A stretch of DNA of 64,000 bases from NCBI GenBank assembly GCA_964531265.1, contig CAZHDW010000011.1, forward strand, positions 1 to 64,000. Direction: 5' to 3'. Origin of the DNA: Hominenteromicrobium sp964531265. GTDB taxonomy: Bacteria > Bacillota > Clostridia > Oscillospirales > Acutalibacteraceae. The notes below the pieces were generated by a model. That model saw only the letters and a list, made by a program, of their open reading frames with translations. It was not told the origin of the DNA and made no database searches. Shown here piece by piece: positions 52,094 to 60,780 of this stretch (within the stretch, counting starts at the first letter, position 1; the number at the start of each line of letters is the position of its first letter). The position numbers and the translations under genes are program-made.

Positions 52094-52567
52094 ATGAACT
52101 CAGCAAAAAGACACGTCCTCTTAATCATGAGTGTTCTTTTGTTCACAGGAGTAATGGGGTGCGTGCGAGCTTCATCGTCCGCTGCCCACGAAGTGTCAGA
52201 GATAGTATCGGTGTCGATCTCTTGCGGAAACATGGATATCCGGTATGGGTATGCATTCTTCGCTGAAAGGGCGAAGAATGGTTGGCTTCTGGATGCCGAG
52301 TGCTTCACAGACGGCTTTGAGGTGGAAACAAAGCTTGTTGATAAAGAACTTGGTGTTGAGGACGTTGAGGAACTGCTCAGTATAATTGAGAGCAATGGGC
52401 TTATAGGGCGCGCGGAGAATTACAGAAAGGCTAAAAGGTCTCCGGCCGCGGATGCTGCGGCATATGGCTTTGCCATGAGGTTTTCGGATGATACTCAGTA
52501 CGTGATGTACGAGGAACAGCGCGAATTAACGGAGTTCTTTTACAGAGCTGCCGAAAAATACAATTAA
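52094..52567 (+). CDS. small lipoprotein of unknown function
   Basis: 157 residues with signal peptide and lipobox VMGC (Cys23). The remaining 130 residues are a compact alpha/beta domain with CGNMDIRYGYAFFAER and FAMRFSDDTQYVMYEE. The ATG lies 8 bases after the stop of the previous gene. No known function; its presence inside the SPFH group suggests an outer-face component. Confidence 0.72.
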   Translation: MNSAKRHVLLIMSVLLFTGVMGCVRASSSAAHEVSEIVSVSISCGNMDIRYGYAFFAERAKNGWLLDAECFTDGFEVETKLVDKELGVEDVEELLSIIESNGLIGRAENYRKAKRSPAADAAAYGFAMRFSDDTQYVMYEEQRELTEFFYRAAEKYN

Positions 52568-52600
52568 TATCATAATGTTAATGGAATGGAGAAATGAATT

Positions 52601-53353
52601 ATGGCTAACAAATGTGCTATTTGCGGAGCAGAAGTAAATGTGTTTCAGGCTCAGAAGCTGGCGGACGGAAACTACATCTGCCGCAAGAACTGCCGTTCAA
52701 AGGGAATGAAGATATTCGATTATGTTCATGCTGATCTTCCCCAGGTGCAGGCTCATATCGCACAGGTGGAAAAGGGAACCAAGCTTTGGGAGCACTATTT
52801 TGTACCGAAGCTTAAGGAAAAGAGTAAGGAAAAGAAGCTGCACAATTTCACCGGCAATATTTATATTGCTGCTGACATCGGCCTTATGGCAGTGACTCAG
52901 GTTGACTATAAGTTCTTGCTTTTCGGAAAGACAACACGTGCCTGCGTATATCGCATTGCCGATATTCGTGACTACGAGTATGAAGAGGAAGAGAAGAAGA
53001 CCGATAACGGCACTCAGAAGGTAATGAACATGAGAGTCAGCTTTGCAAACACTGAGGGTATGTTCGAGTTCCGTGAGAAGCTCAAGGGTGCAGGTAGCTA
53101 CAGAGAGTTTGAAAAATACATGAATCAGCTTTTCGGCATTCAGAAAACAGTCAAAAATGCAAAGAATACATGGAAAAATCAGATCAATGCTATCGGTAGT
53201 GTCGCATCCGGCCTGAAGTCCGCGGTGACTAAGGGTGACGATCTTTCCGAAAAGGCTGCGGCAGCTGCAAATGCAGTTGATACAGCTGTGATGGGCGACA
53301 GAACAGAGCTTATCCGCAAGGCTGACGAGGCTTTGGCTGCTTTCCGTGGATAA
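52601..53353 (+). CDS. DUF4428 domain protein
   Basis: 250 residues. N-terminal treble-clef CAICGAEVNVF..CRKNC, then a PH-like beta domain (about 85-175) with TQVDYKFLLFGKTTRACVYRIADI, and a C-terminal helical region with Ala/Lys pattern. Second DUF4428 protein in this group; unlike the first it has no tail ribbons. Cytoplasmic. Confidence 0.82.
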   Translation: MANKCAICGAEVNVFQAQKLADGNYICRKNCRSKGMKIFDYVHADLPQVQAHIAQVEKGTKLWEHYFVPKLKEKSKEKKLHNFTGNIYIAADIGLMAVTQVDYKFLLFGKTTRACVYRIADIRDYEYEEEEKKTDNGTQKVMNMRVSFANTEGMFEFREKLKGAGSYREFEKYMNQLFGIQKTVKNAKNTWKNQINAIGSVASGLKSAVTKGDDLSEKAAAAANAVDTAVMGDRTELIRKADEALAAFRG

Positions 53354-53382
53354 TTGTCAGATAAACGAAAGGAGGGATCTCT

Positions 53383-54477
53383 TTGGCTACCTTACAGGAA
53401 TATAAGTGCCCCTGCTGCGGAGGTGCAATAGCGTTTGACAGCAATATTCAGAAAATGAAGTGCCCATATTGTGAAACGGAATTCGATATGGAAACGCTGG
53501 CAGGCTATGACGCTGACCTGAACAGTGGTGCGGCGGATGATATGCAATGGGAAACCTCTGCCGGTGCTGAGTGGCAGGACGGCGATGCGGATGGGCTTCG
53601 CTCATACGTGTGCAAGTCCTGCGGCGGCGAGATAGTGGGCGATGATACGACTGCGGCCACATCCTGCCCGTTCTGCGGCAATCCGGTAGTTATGATGGGA
53701 CAGTTCTCCGGAGCACTTAAGCCGGATATGGTTATTCCGTTTAAGCTTGATAAGAAAATGGCGAAAGAGAACCTCATGAAGCACCTTTCGGGCAAGAGAC
53801 TGCTTCCGAAGGTGTTTAAGGATCGGAATCACATCGATGAGATAAAGGGTGTGTATGTTCCTTTTTGGCTGTTTGATACCAATGTTGACGCACAGGTTCG
53901 GTATCGTGCCACTAAGATGAGAACCTGGAGCGACAGCAGCTACAATTATACCGAAACACAGTATTTCTCGGTTTACCGCGGCGGTAGCATAAGCTTTGAG
54001 GGGGTTCCGGTGGATGGCTCTACCAAGATGCCGGATGACTTAATGGAATCTATCGAGCCGTATGATCTTTGCGATGCGGTTGATTTTCAGACAGCATATC
54101 TTGCAGGTTATCTTGCCGATAAGTATGATGTTGATGCTGAGCAGAGTGTGGAGCGTGCAAATGTCCGCGTAAAGCAGTCCACTGAGGATGCATTTGCCGC
54201 AACATTGGACGGCTATTCATCTGCAAAGCCGGAGAACAGCTATGTTCAGCTTCATGGCGGCAAGGCAAAGTATGCGCTCTATCCGGTTTGGCTGCTCAAC
54301 ACCACATGGAACGGCAAGCGTTATACATTTGCCATGAACGGACAGACCGGGAAATTCGTCGGAGATCTGCCACTTGACAAATCTGCCGCAACAAAATGGA
54401 CGCTCGGATTGACAGCGGTCGTCGGCGTTGTGACATACGGAGCTGCGTTCCTGCTGAACCTGCTCGGAATACTGTAA
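53383..54477 (+). CDS. TFIIB-type zinc-ribbon membrane protein (YdjG-like)
   Basis: 364 residues, TTG start after GGAGGGA. Two zinc ribbons: CPCCGGAIAF..CPYCETEF and CKSCGGEIV..CPFCGNP, then a long beta-rich domain with VYVPFWLFDTNVDAQVRYRA and YALYPVWLLNT, and one C-terminal membrane helix (about 340-361). The order ribbon-domain-membrane equals YdjG of Bacillus, which with YdjH anchors YdjI and PspA to the membrane. Located directly before the TPM gene. Confidence 0.88.
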   Translation: MATLQEYKCPCCGGAIAFDSNIQKMKCPYCETEFDMETLAGYDADLNSGAADDMQWETSAGAEWQDGDADGLRSYVCKSCGGEIVGDDTTAATSCPFCGNPVVMMGQFSGALKPDMVIPFKLDKKMAKENLMKHLSGKRLLPKVFKDRNHIDEIKGVYVPFWLFDTNVDAQVRYRATKMRTWSDSSYNYTETQYFSVYRGGSISFEGVPVDGSTKMPDDLMESIEPYDLCDAVDFQTAYLAGYLADKYDVDAEQSVERANVRVKQSTEDAFAATLDGYSSAKPENSYVQLHGGKAKYALYPVWLLNTTWNGKRYTFAMNGQTGKFVGDLPLDKSAATKWTLGLTAVVGVVTYGAAFLLNLLGIL

Positions 54478-54492
54478 GGGGGCATAAGAATA

Positions 54493-55305
54493 ATGAAAAA
54501 GAAATTATTTTTAATTCTGTTGGTCGTTGTTCTGTGCCTTGCAACAGCATTCCCGGTGTGTGCTGCTGAGAATGAGGGATTTGCGGATGAGTATTACCGT
54601 GTTATCGATATGGCCGGCTTGCTGACGGAAAGCGATGCGCTTTCAATCATCGAAAAGCTTGATGAAATAAGCCTGCGTCAGAATATGGATGTCGTAATTG
54701 CGACTACAGATGATCTTGAAGGTCTTTCGGTTCGCGAATATGCCGACTTGCTCTATGAAAGCTGCAATTTCGGCTATGGCAGTAGTAAGGACGGCCTGAT
54801 GCTCTTGATAAGCATGGAGGGTCATGACTGGTGGATATCCACCAGTGGATACGGCATAACGGCTTTTACGGATGTAGGAATTCAGTACATAGGTGAACAG
54901 ATAACTCCGAGCCTGTCAAACGGTGATTACAACTCGGCGTTTGAAAAATATGCAGAGCTGTGCGATGAATTTATAACTCAGGCACGGCAGGGAGCTCCGT
55001 ACGATGTCGGAAGTCTACCGAAAAATCCGCTGTCCGTTATCTGGATACCGATATCCCTTGTTGTCGGCTTTATTGTTGCTAAGGTTGTTGTAGGCAACAT
55101 GAAAGCACAGCTGAAAACAGTGCGTTCACAGGCGACAGCCGACAGCTTTGTAAAGGGTGGAAGCATGAATGTTACGGATAGACGGGATCTGTTCCTGTAC
55201 CATACTGTAACAAAGACTCCGCGCCCGAAGAACACATCCTCCGGAAGCAGTACACATCGTTCCTCTTCCGGTACAACGCACGGCGGTGGCGGCGGAAAGT
55301 TCTGA
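54493..55305 (+). CDS. TPM-domain membrane protein (YdjH-like)
   Basis: 270 residues. Signal peptide (cleavage after CAAE region, about residue 25), TPM domain (about 33-170: VIDMAGLLTESDALSIIEKL, GYGSSKDGLMLLISM), one membrane helix (about 184-203), a cytoplasmic stretch, and a Ser/Gly-rich end with HGGGGGKF, the usual TPM-protein tail. TPM domains sit outside and have been linked to phosphatase or chaperone activity in plants. In Bacillus the homologue YdjH partners YdjG. Ends the group. Confidence 0.88.
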   Translation: MKKKLFLILLVVVLCLATAFPVCAAENEGFADEYYRVIDMAGLLTESDALSIIEKLDEISLRQNMDVVIATTDDLEGLSVREYADLLYESCNFGYGSSKDGLMLLISMEGHDWWISTSGYGITAFTDVGIQYIGEQITPSLSNGDYNSAFEKYAELCDEFITQARQGAPYDVGSLPKNPLSVIWIPISLVVGFIVAKVVVGNMKAQLKTVRSQATADSFVKGGSMNVTDRRDLFLYHTVTKTPRPKNTSSGSSTHRSSSGTTHGGGGGKF

Positions 55306-55393
55306 AAACGGAAAAGATTTATGATAGACCGTATGATCGATCCTGTGCACAACGGGGTCGATCTGTGCTTATGGCAGAATAGAGAGGTGAATT

Positions 55394-55844
55394 ATGAGCA
55401 TATTTGATAAGCTGAATAACCGAATTTCACAGCCTACACCAGAGAATACGACGATCGGCAGGGAAGTGTTTACCTTTGCCGCATTGCCCGAAAATCTGGC
55501 ATAGATGCAGGCACTGCCCGAAGCTGCGCTCGATACACCATATAAGGCGCGGCGTTGACTGTTTTGGCGCTGTGTGCGTATGCGGCGGAAAAACCTATCT
55601 GTCGTTTACGTATTTCTTGGGTGCTGTACCGGAGAATAATTACACACCGTCGCAGCCTTTCAAGCTTGTTATCAATGCGGATCATACTTCTGGAGCGGAG
55701 CCGGGATATATGAAGCTGATGATTCCTTGCGGCGACGCAGATTCTCCGCTTATTGATACTGCTGAGCAGTAGGATGGTTCCGTTATTATCCATGTCAGAA
55801 AGAAGTATAGTGCCAAGGCGGATGTATCCGAATACTTTGAGTGA
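55394..55844 (+). pseudogene. decayed cytoplasmic protein gene, DUF6935-like
   Basis: ATG 55394 after AGAGAGGTGA opens MSIFDKLNNRISQPTPENTT, the start of a clostridial family I recall as DUF6935. The frame meets TAG at 55502-55504 in the place of an expected Gln codon (ENLA-stop-MQALPEAAL), then a frameshift near 55550. After AALTVLAL-like sequence about 25 codons seem lost before GGKTYLSFTYFLGAVPENNYT in another frame. A second TAG lies at 55770-55772 and the tail ends at TGA 55842-55844. At least four lesions show old decay rather than sequencing error. Family name is from memory. Confidence 0.75.
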
Positions 55845-55877
55845 TATCGGAATAATTGAGAAATTGAATTAATAACA

Positions 55878-55919
55878 AAAGAGAGCTATCGGACTTCTAA
55901 GGAAACCGATAGCTCTTTT
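55878..55919. terminator. bidirectional terminator
   Basis: 11-bp perfect stem (agagctatcgg / ccgatagctct) extended by AAAAG and CTTTT, with a 13-base loop. It separates the SPFH group from the converging minus-strand gene. Confidence 0.88.
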
Positions 55920-55924
55920 GCGGT

Positions 55925-56323
55925 TTAAGTGATGTTAACTAATTTGTCGACCGAAAAGTAGAAGATCACCATGACGAGGGAGACGACAAGGCCGATGTAG
56001 AATTCGGGAAATGCCATACGGAGGCTGGTTTGAATGCTGAATTCGCCGGTAATGGTCATGATGTGCCAAGTGAGAAACCGATAAATTTCCGAGAGCACAA
56101 TTCCTATGGTTCCTATTCCGCCGATTGCCTTGCTGACTTTCGCGCTGTTAATCGGCAGCCATACTCCGATAATGAACAGCACTACCGCCGCAATGCCGAT
56201 GGGATTCAGCAGATTTATCAAGCCGCTGATTTCCTGTACGCCCCTCCTTGCGCCATACTGATTCAACAGCATGGGGGACAGGCTTAGTATAAAGGCAGTT
56301 GTCAAAATCATCCTTTTCTTCAT
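55925..56323 (-). CDS. small membrane protein of unknown function
   Basis: 132 residues with four hydrophobic segments (about 5-20, 40-58, 64-82, 105-125). No motif recognised. GAAGGAG precedes the ATG at 56323 and a consensus promoter is 37 bases further on, so it is a real, singly transcribed gene. Confidence 0.7.
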   Translation of the reverse strand: MKKRMILTTAFILSLSPMLLNQYGARRGVQEISGLINLLNPIGIAAVVLFIIGVWLPINSAKVSKAIGGIGTIGIVLSEIYRFLTWHIMTITGEFSIQTSLRMAFPEFYIGLVVSLVMVIFYFSVDKLVNIT

Positions 56324-56359
56324 ATGCTTCGCTCCTTCTTCAATAATAAGCTTGATTGA

Positions 56360-56388
56360 ATTATACTGCGCCCGAATTTTTCTGTCAA
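56360..56388 (-). promoter_or_regulatory. consensus SigA promoter for the small membrane protein
   Basis: Minus strand: perfect TTGACA (56383-56388), 17-bp spacer, perfect TATAAT (56360-56365), the best promoter in the window. Confidence 0.88.
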
Positions 56389-56518
56389 TTCAACTCCGAA
56401 AACCTTAAGAATTTTGTAAAAGGCATAGTGTTTTTTGTAAGAAACCCCTCGATTATACCTTAGCACACATATCGGAACGCGAGATATATCAAAGAGGGTA
56501 TTTTCGAGTCGATATATG

Positions 56519-56547
56519 TTGCTTTTTTACGCTTGTCATGTTACAAT
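56519..56547 (+). promoter_or_regulatory. promoter of the second polysaccharide cluster
   Basis: TTGCTT (56519-56524), 17-bp spacer, TACAAT (56542-56547). It gives a leader of about 220 bases. The rest of the 449-bp gap 56324-56772 has no gene I can support; partial direct repeats of gatatat occur at 56482 and 56511. Confidence 0.6.
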
Positions 56548-56772
56548 ATAATTGTTAATTTGGGTTTGTATTCAACTTTCTGTGTTCAACGCAATTATGC
56601 GTATATTTAGCGAGAACAGAGAGAAAAACACAGGCACAATTCAACGTGGTATCAAATCGTTCAAATCGTTTATTGCGAGTGGCGGTATGAAGGTTACTGC
56701 CACCTTTTTATGCGCAAAGACAGCATTTGCGTACGGATATATCACGAAAGTGCAATGGGGGTGAGACTGAAC

Positions 56773-57549
56773 ATGAGGGAAGCTGTAAAGCAGACAAAAA
56801 TAGATTGTACATTTGATTTTGTACCGGAAGTTTTTGAGAAAATGAAAAATGCAGAGGATTTACACGTTCTGATTCCACCGGAAAGGGTTCAGGACTTGGA
56901 ATATGTGGATGTATCGGGCAGGGTGTATTGCAAGGTTAAAAGACTGTTTGATATATTGATCTCGTTATTCGCTTTAGCCATATTGTTGATCCCGATGGGG
57001 ATACTTGCACTGGCGATTTATATCGATGATCCCGGCAAGGTGTTTTTTTCGCAATATAGAGTAGGTCTGCATGGGAAGAGATTTAAGCTCTATAAATTTC
57101 GAACAATGAAATCGCAGACGCCGAAGTATCTTGCGACTGCTGAAATGCAGAATCCGAATCAATACATAACACGGCTTGGCGGTTTGCTCAGAAAAACCTC
57201 GCTCGATGAGCTTCCGCAGCTGTTCAACGTCTTGAAAGGGGATATGAGCATTATCGGCCCGCGTCCTCTGATTTCCGATGAGTATGAAATGCACATAATG
57301 CGAAAACGCTTCGGAGTATATAACATTCGCCCGGGTATCACTGGGCTTGCGCAGGTGAATGGGCGCGATATGATGGATGCGGATGAAAAGATACATTGGG
57401 ATGTAAGATATATTGAAAAATTTGGGCTTAAGATGGATATGAGTGTTCTGCTGACAACGATACCGAGTGTCCTCAGGAAAGAGGGAGTAATTGGAGATAG
57501 CACGCAGCATAATGGCAAAACGGATAATTTGAGCAGTGATGAAGCTTAA
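56773..57549 (+). CDS. polyprenyl-phosphate sugar-1-phosphate transferase (priming glycosyltransferase)
   Basis: 258 residues. One membrane segment (about 60-82) precedes the bacterial sugar transferase domain: QYRVGLHGKRFKLYKFRTMK, KTSLDELPQLFNVLKGDMS with the catalytic Asp-Glu, IGPRPL and RPGITGLAQVNGR. It starts repeat-unit synthesis by moving a sugar phosphate to undecaprenyl phosphate. ATG 56773 follows GGGGGTGAG; ATG 56755 lies at that site. This step is absent from the 12.6-27.6 kb cluster, so the two clusters likely form one pathway. Confidence 0.92.
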   Translation: MREAVKQTKIDCTFDFVPEVFEKMKNAEDLHVLIPPERVQDLEYVDVSGRVYCKVKRLFDILISLFALAILLIPMGILALAIYIDDPGKVFFSQYRVGLHGKRFKLYKFRTMKSQTPKYLATAEMQNPNQYITRLGGLLRKTSLDELPQLFNVLKGDMSIIGPRPLISDEYEMHIMRKRFGVYNIRPGITGLAQVNGRDMMDADEKIHWDVRYIEKFGLKMDMSVLLTTIPSVLRKEGVIGDSTQHNGKTDNLSSDEA

Positions 57550-57600
57550 GGAGAAACATAGTCGTTGTTACATATGAGATAAGAATGAGGAATATACAGG

Positions 57601-58458
57601 ATGGAATGCTACTCTGTTTTGATGTCAGTGTATGAAAAGGCAAAGCCGGAATTTTTCAGGCAGGCGATACTCAGTATGGTCGATCAAACCGTTAGAACGG
57701 ATGATTTTGTGCTCGTCTGTGACGGGCCGCTGACAAAAGAGCTCGATAAAGTAATTGATGAATTTGTAAATAAGCATCCTAAGCTTTTTCAGATAATCCG
57801 TCTGGAAGAGAATGTCGGAATCGGTGCTGCCGCAAATATCGGCTTGCAGCATTGTAAAAATGATCTGATAGCTAAGATGGATGCGGATGATATTGCGGCT
57901 TTAAATAGGTGTGAACTTCAACTAAATGCGTTTTCTGCCAACCCGCAGCTTGTGGTTCTCGGTGGATATATGGCGGAATTTGATCAGAACCCGGATGAAC
58001 CGTATGCAATTCGAGAGGTGCCGCTTAGCGATGAGGATATCAGAAAATTTGCCAGACGCAGACAGCCGTTTAGTAATGTGACCGTCATGTACCGCAAATC
58101 CGAGGTTTTGAAGGTTGGCGGATATCAACCCATGGAGCGAAATGAGGATTTTGATCTGTATATTCGTCTGCTGCATGCCGGCTGCTATGCAATGAATCTG
58201 TCTGATGTTTTGACAAGTGCCAGAACGGACAGATCCGCAATGAAGCGCAGAGCATCATGGCAAACACTTAGGGGCTGTGCGAAATCACGCTGGAATTCCC
58301 TGCGAATCGGATATTGCTCCGTTTTGGATTTTCTCGTGTGCGTATGCGGACAGTTTGCTGTATGGGCCTGTCCTGTGCGAATACAGGAATGGATATATCA
58401 GAGGTTTCTGAGAAAAGAGATTGAGCAGCCAAAGACCGCCTATCGCAGTGATCCTTGA
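57601..58458 (+). CDS. glycosyltransferase family 2, AmsE-like
   Basis: 285 residues. YSVLMSVYEKAKPEFFRQAI, LVCDGPLT, ENVGIGAAANIGL and KMDADDIA mark the GT2 subgroup that includes AmsE and other galactosyl- or glucosyltransferases acting early, directly after the priming step. The C-terminal 60 residues are hydrophobic and basic. Ribosome binding site is weak (ACAGG). Located next to the priming gene, consistent with adding the second sugar. Confidence 0.88.
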   Translation: MECYSVLMSVYEKAKPEFFRQAILSMVDQTVRTDDFVLVCDGPLTKELDKVIDEFVNKHPKLFQIIRLEENVGIGAAANIGLQHCKNDLIAKMDADDIAALNRCELQLNAFSANPQLVVLGGYMAEFDQNPDEPYAIREVPLSDEDIRKFARRRQPFSNVTVMYRKSEVLKVGGYQPMERNEDFDLYIRLLHAGCYAMNLSDVLTSARTDRSAMKRRASWQTLRGCAKSRWNSLRIGYCSVLDFLVCVCGQFAVWACPVRIQEWIYQRFLRKEIEQPKTAYRSDP

Positions 58459-58525
58459 AGATTCATTTGAAAGCATATATTTAGAATCAAATATTATAAT
58501 CAACATTTAAAATTGAGGAGTGTCT

Positions 58526-60061
58526 ATGAACAATAATTTGAATGTCGATATGGAAGAAAAAGAAATTGGTGTGGAGCACATAATTCGTTCCGTGCTTAAG
58601 AGAGCGTGGCTTGTGGGAATTGTATCGGTTCTGAGTGCGGTGCTTTTCTTTGTCGTGACCTTCTTCTGCATCACCCCGAAATACGAATCAACGGCAAAGT
58701 TTTATGTCAATAACAACTCGATCTCTGTTGGAAGTGCGTCGGTGAGCTTGTCCTCCGGCGACCTGACGGCAGCCAGAAACCTGGTGGATTCATATATTGT
58801 TATTCTGCAAACACGTGAAACTCTGAACGATGTTTTGGATTATGCAGGTGTTAACCTGAAAACTACTGAGCTCGAGAAAATGATCACTGCCGGGGCAGTT
58901 GACAATACGGAAATATTTGAAGTGACGGTCACCAGTGAATCGCCTAAAGAGGCGGAAGCTATTGCAAACGCCATAGCGTATATCCTGCCGAATCGTATTA
59001 CATCTGTTATTGAAGGAACATCTGCCAAGGTCGTGGAGGCTGCTGTTGTGCCTTCAAAGCCGAGCTCTCCGAGTTATGCCAAGAATACTGTTCTTGGCTT
59101 CCTGGTGGGTATGATTCTGACAGTGGGTGGCATTGTACTTTGGATAGTTTTTGATACCACTATCCGCGTCGAAGATGATATTGTGCAGAGCTGCAAATAT
59201 CCTATTTTGGCAACTGTGCCCGATATGAACTCAAAGAGTAAGGATAGCGCCTATTACGGTAAGGATAGAGCTCGCAGCAAAAAGGGCAGGTATGATTCGG
59301 CAGCGTCCGGTGAATTGTCGGTTCTCGGCCCGAATATCAGCTTTGCGGCATCGGAAGCATATAAACTGCTGAGAACAAAGCTGCAATTCTCGTTCACCGA
59401 TGATAATAACAGCCGAGTGATAGGTGTTACCAGTGCATTGAGCGGCGAGGGTAAATCCCTGACTTCTGTAAATCTGGCGTATACTCTGTCCCAGCTGGGA
59501 CAGAAGGTTCTGCTGGTTGACTGCGATATGCGCAGACCGACTCTGGCCGAAAAGCTTGGTATTCGTAAAAAGCCCGGCCTGAGCAGTTATCTTACAAGAC
59601 AGTGCCACCTGAATGATCTCCTGCAGCCCTGCGGAATCAACGGCAATCCGAAGGCGTTCTATGTGATATCAGCCGGAGAGAATCCGCCAAACCCGATTGA
59701 GCTTCTCAGCTCTGAGACGATGAAGCTTAGCCTTCAGGCTATGCGTGAGACCTTTGATTATGTTATTCTTGATCTTCCGCCGGTTGGCGAAGTCAGTGAT
59801 GCTTTAGCTGTAGCTAAGGAAACGGACGGAATGCTGTTGGTTACACGACAGAATGTCTGCGACCGGTATGCGTTTGTCAATGCTGTTCATGAGTTTGAAT
59901 TTATTGATGCAAAGATTTTGGGAATCATTCTCAACGGTGCCAATGAGTCAAGCGGCAAGTACGGAAAGAGCTATAAAAAGTCTTATTATAAGAAGTACAG
60001 CAATGCATATGCAGCAAGTGACCATGACGCTTCAAAATCCGGAAGGCGTGAAATTTTATAA
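58526..60061 (+). CDS. chain-length regulator and BY-kinase in one chain (Wzc-like)
   Basis: 511 residues. The Wzz part has two membrane helices (about 28-49 and 188-212) around an outer domain. The cytoplasmic part is a bacterial tyrosine kinase: Walker A SGEGKS (about 306-311), Walker A' VDCDMRRPTL, Walker B YVILDLPPVG, and a Tyr-rich tail (YGKSYKKSYYKKYSNAY) as autophosphorylation site. In many Firmicutes these halves are two proteins (CpsC/CpsD); here they are joined. ATG 58526 follows GAGGAG. The next gene is the cognate phosphatase. Confidence 0.93.
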   Translation: MNNNLNVDMEEKEIGVEHIIRSVLKRAWLVGIVSVLSAVLFFVVTFFCITPKYESTAKFYVNNNSISVGSASVSLSSGDLTAARNLVDSYIVILQTRETLNDVLDYAGVNLKTTELEKMITAGAVDNTEIFEVTVTSESPKEAEAIANAIAYILPNRITSVIEGTSAKVVEAAVVPSKPSSPSYAKNTVLGFLVGMILTVGGIVLWIVFDTTIRVEDDIVQSCKYPILATVPDMNSKSKDSAYYGKDRARSKKGRYDSAASGELSVLGPNISFAASEAYKLLRTKLQFSFTDDNNSRVIGVTSALSGEGKSLTSVNLAYTLSQLGQKVLLVDCDMRRPTLAEKLGIRKKPGLSSYLTRQCHLNDLLQPCGINGNPKAFYVISAGENPPNPIELLSSETMKLSLQAMRETFDYVILDLPPVGEVSDALAVAKETDGMLLVTRQNVCDRYAFVNAVHEFEFIDAKILGIILNGANESSGKYGKSYKKSYYKKYSNAYAASDHDASKSGRREIL

Positions 60062-60780
60062 TGAGAGCAATTACAGATTTTCATAGTCATATTCTGCCCG
60101 GAATTGACGATGGAAGCCGATCTCTTGATGAATCAATAGCGCTGCTTCAAATGGAGAGGGAACAGGGTGTGTATCGGGTCATCGCAACACCGCATTTCTA
60201 TGCGCATCATGATAATCTGGATCGTTTTTTGGAGAGTCGAACCCATGCGGAACATCAGCTTCGTGAAGAAATAGCAAAGCACTCTGATTTGCCAGAGGTG
60301 CTGATCGGAGCCGAGGTGTCGTATTTTTCGGGAATGTCAAGCTCGGATGCAGTTGAAAAGCTGTCTATAGGCAATTCAAAGTGCATTTTAGTAGAAATGC
60401 CGTTTTCAAAATGGACGGACAGTATGTATGCTGAATTGCAGAATATCTATGACAGGCGTGGCTTGACGCCGATAATAGCGCATCTTGACCGATATATAAA
60501 CCGATTTTCTGTTAGGGGAGTTCTGCGGAGATTGGAAGCTCTGCCGGTCATAATTCAGTGCAATGCAGAAGCTTTTCTCGATAAACACACATCGTCAATG
60601 ATGCTCAGTATGCTGAAGCAAGGGGAAATTCATGTGCTCGGCTCGGATTGTCACAATACTTCCTCGCGTTCTCCGAACCTGGGAGACGCAATGCAGCTTA
60701 TTTGCAAAAAAATGAAGGAAAGTGAAATAGATGACATCCTGCGCAATGCGGATGCCATACTGGACTCGGATGCATTATGA
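60061..60780 (+). CDS. PHP-type tyrosine-protein phosphatase (CpsB/YwqE-like)
   Basis: 239 residues. Metal-binding motifs of the PHP fold: DFHSHILPGIDDGS (His8, His10), ATPHFYAHHD, AHLDRY and GSDCHNTSSR. It dephosphorylates the Tyr tail of the BY-kinase. The start shares one base with the kinase stop, and its end overlaps the LCP gene, so the three are tightly coupled. Confidence 0.94.
   Translation: MRAITDFHSHILPGIDDGSRSLDESIALLQMEREQGVYRVIATPHFYAHHDNLDRFLESRTHAEHQLREEIAKHSDLPEVLIGAEVSYFSGMSSSDAVEKLSIGNSKCILVEMPFSKWTDSMYAELQNIYDRRGLTPIIAHLDRYINRFSVRGVLRRLEALPVIIQCNAEAFLDKHTSSMMLSMLKQGEIHVLGSDCHNTSSRSPNLGDAMQLICKKMKESEIDDILRNADAILDSDAL

Noticed and set aside
56552..56764. 70-codon open frame before the priming transferase
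   Set aside because: It starts beside the promoter, lacks a ribosome binding site and shows no recognisable protein pattern; treated as leader RNA.
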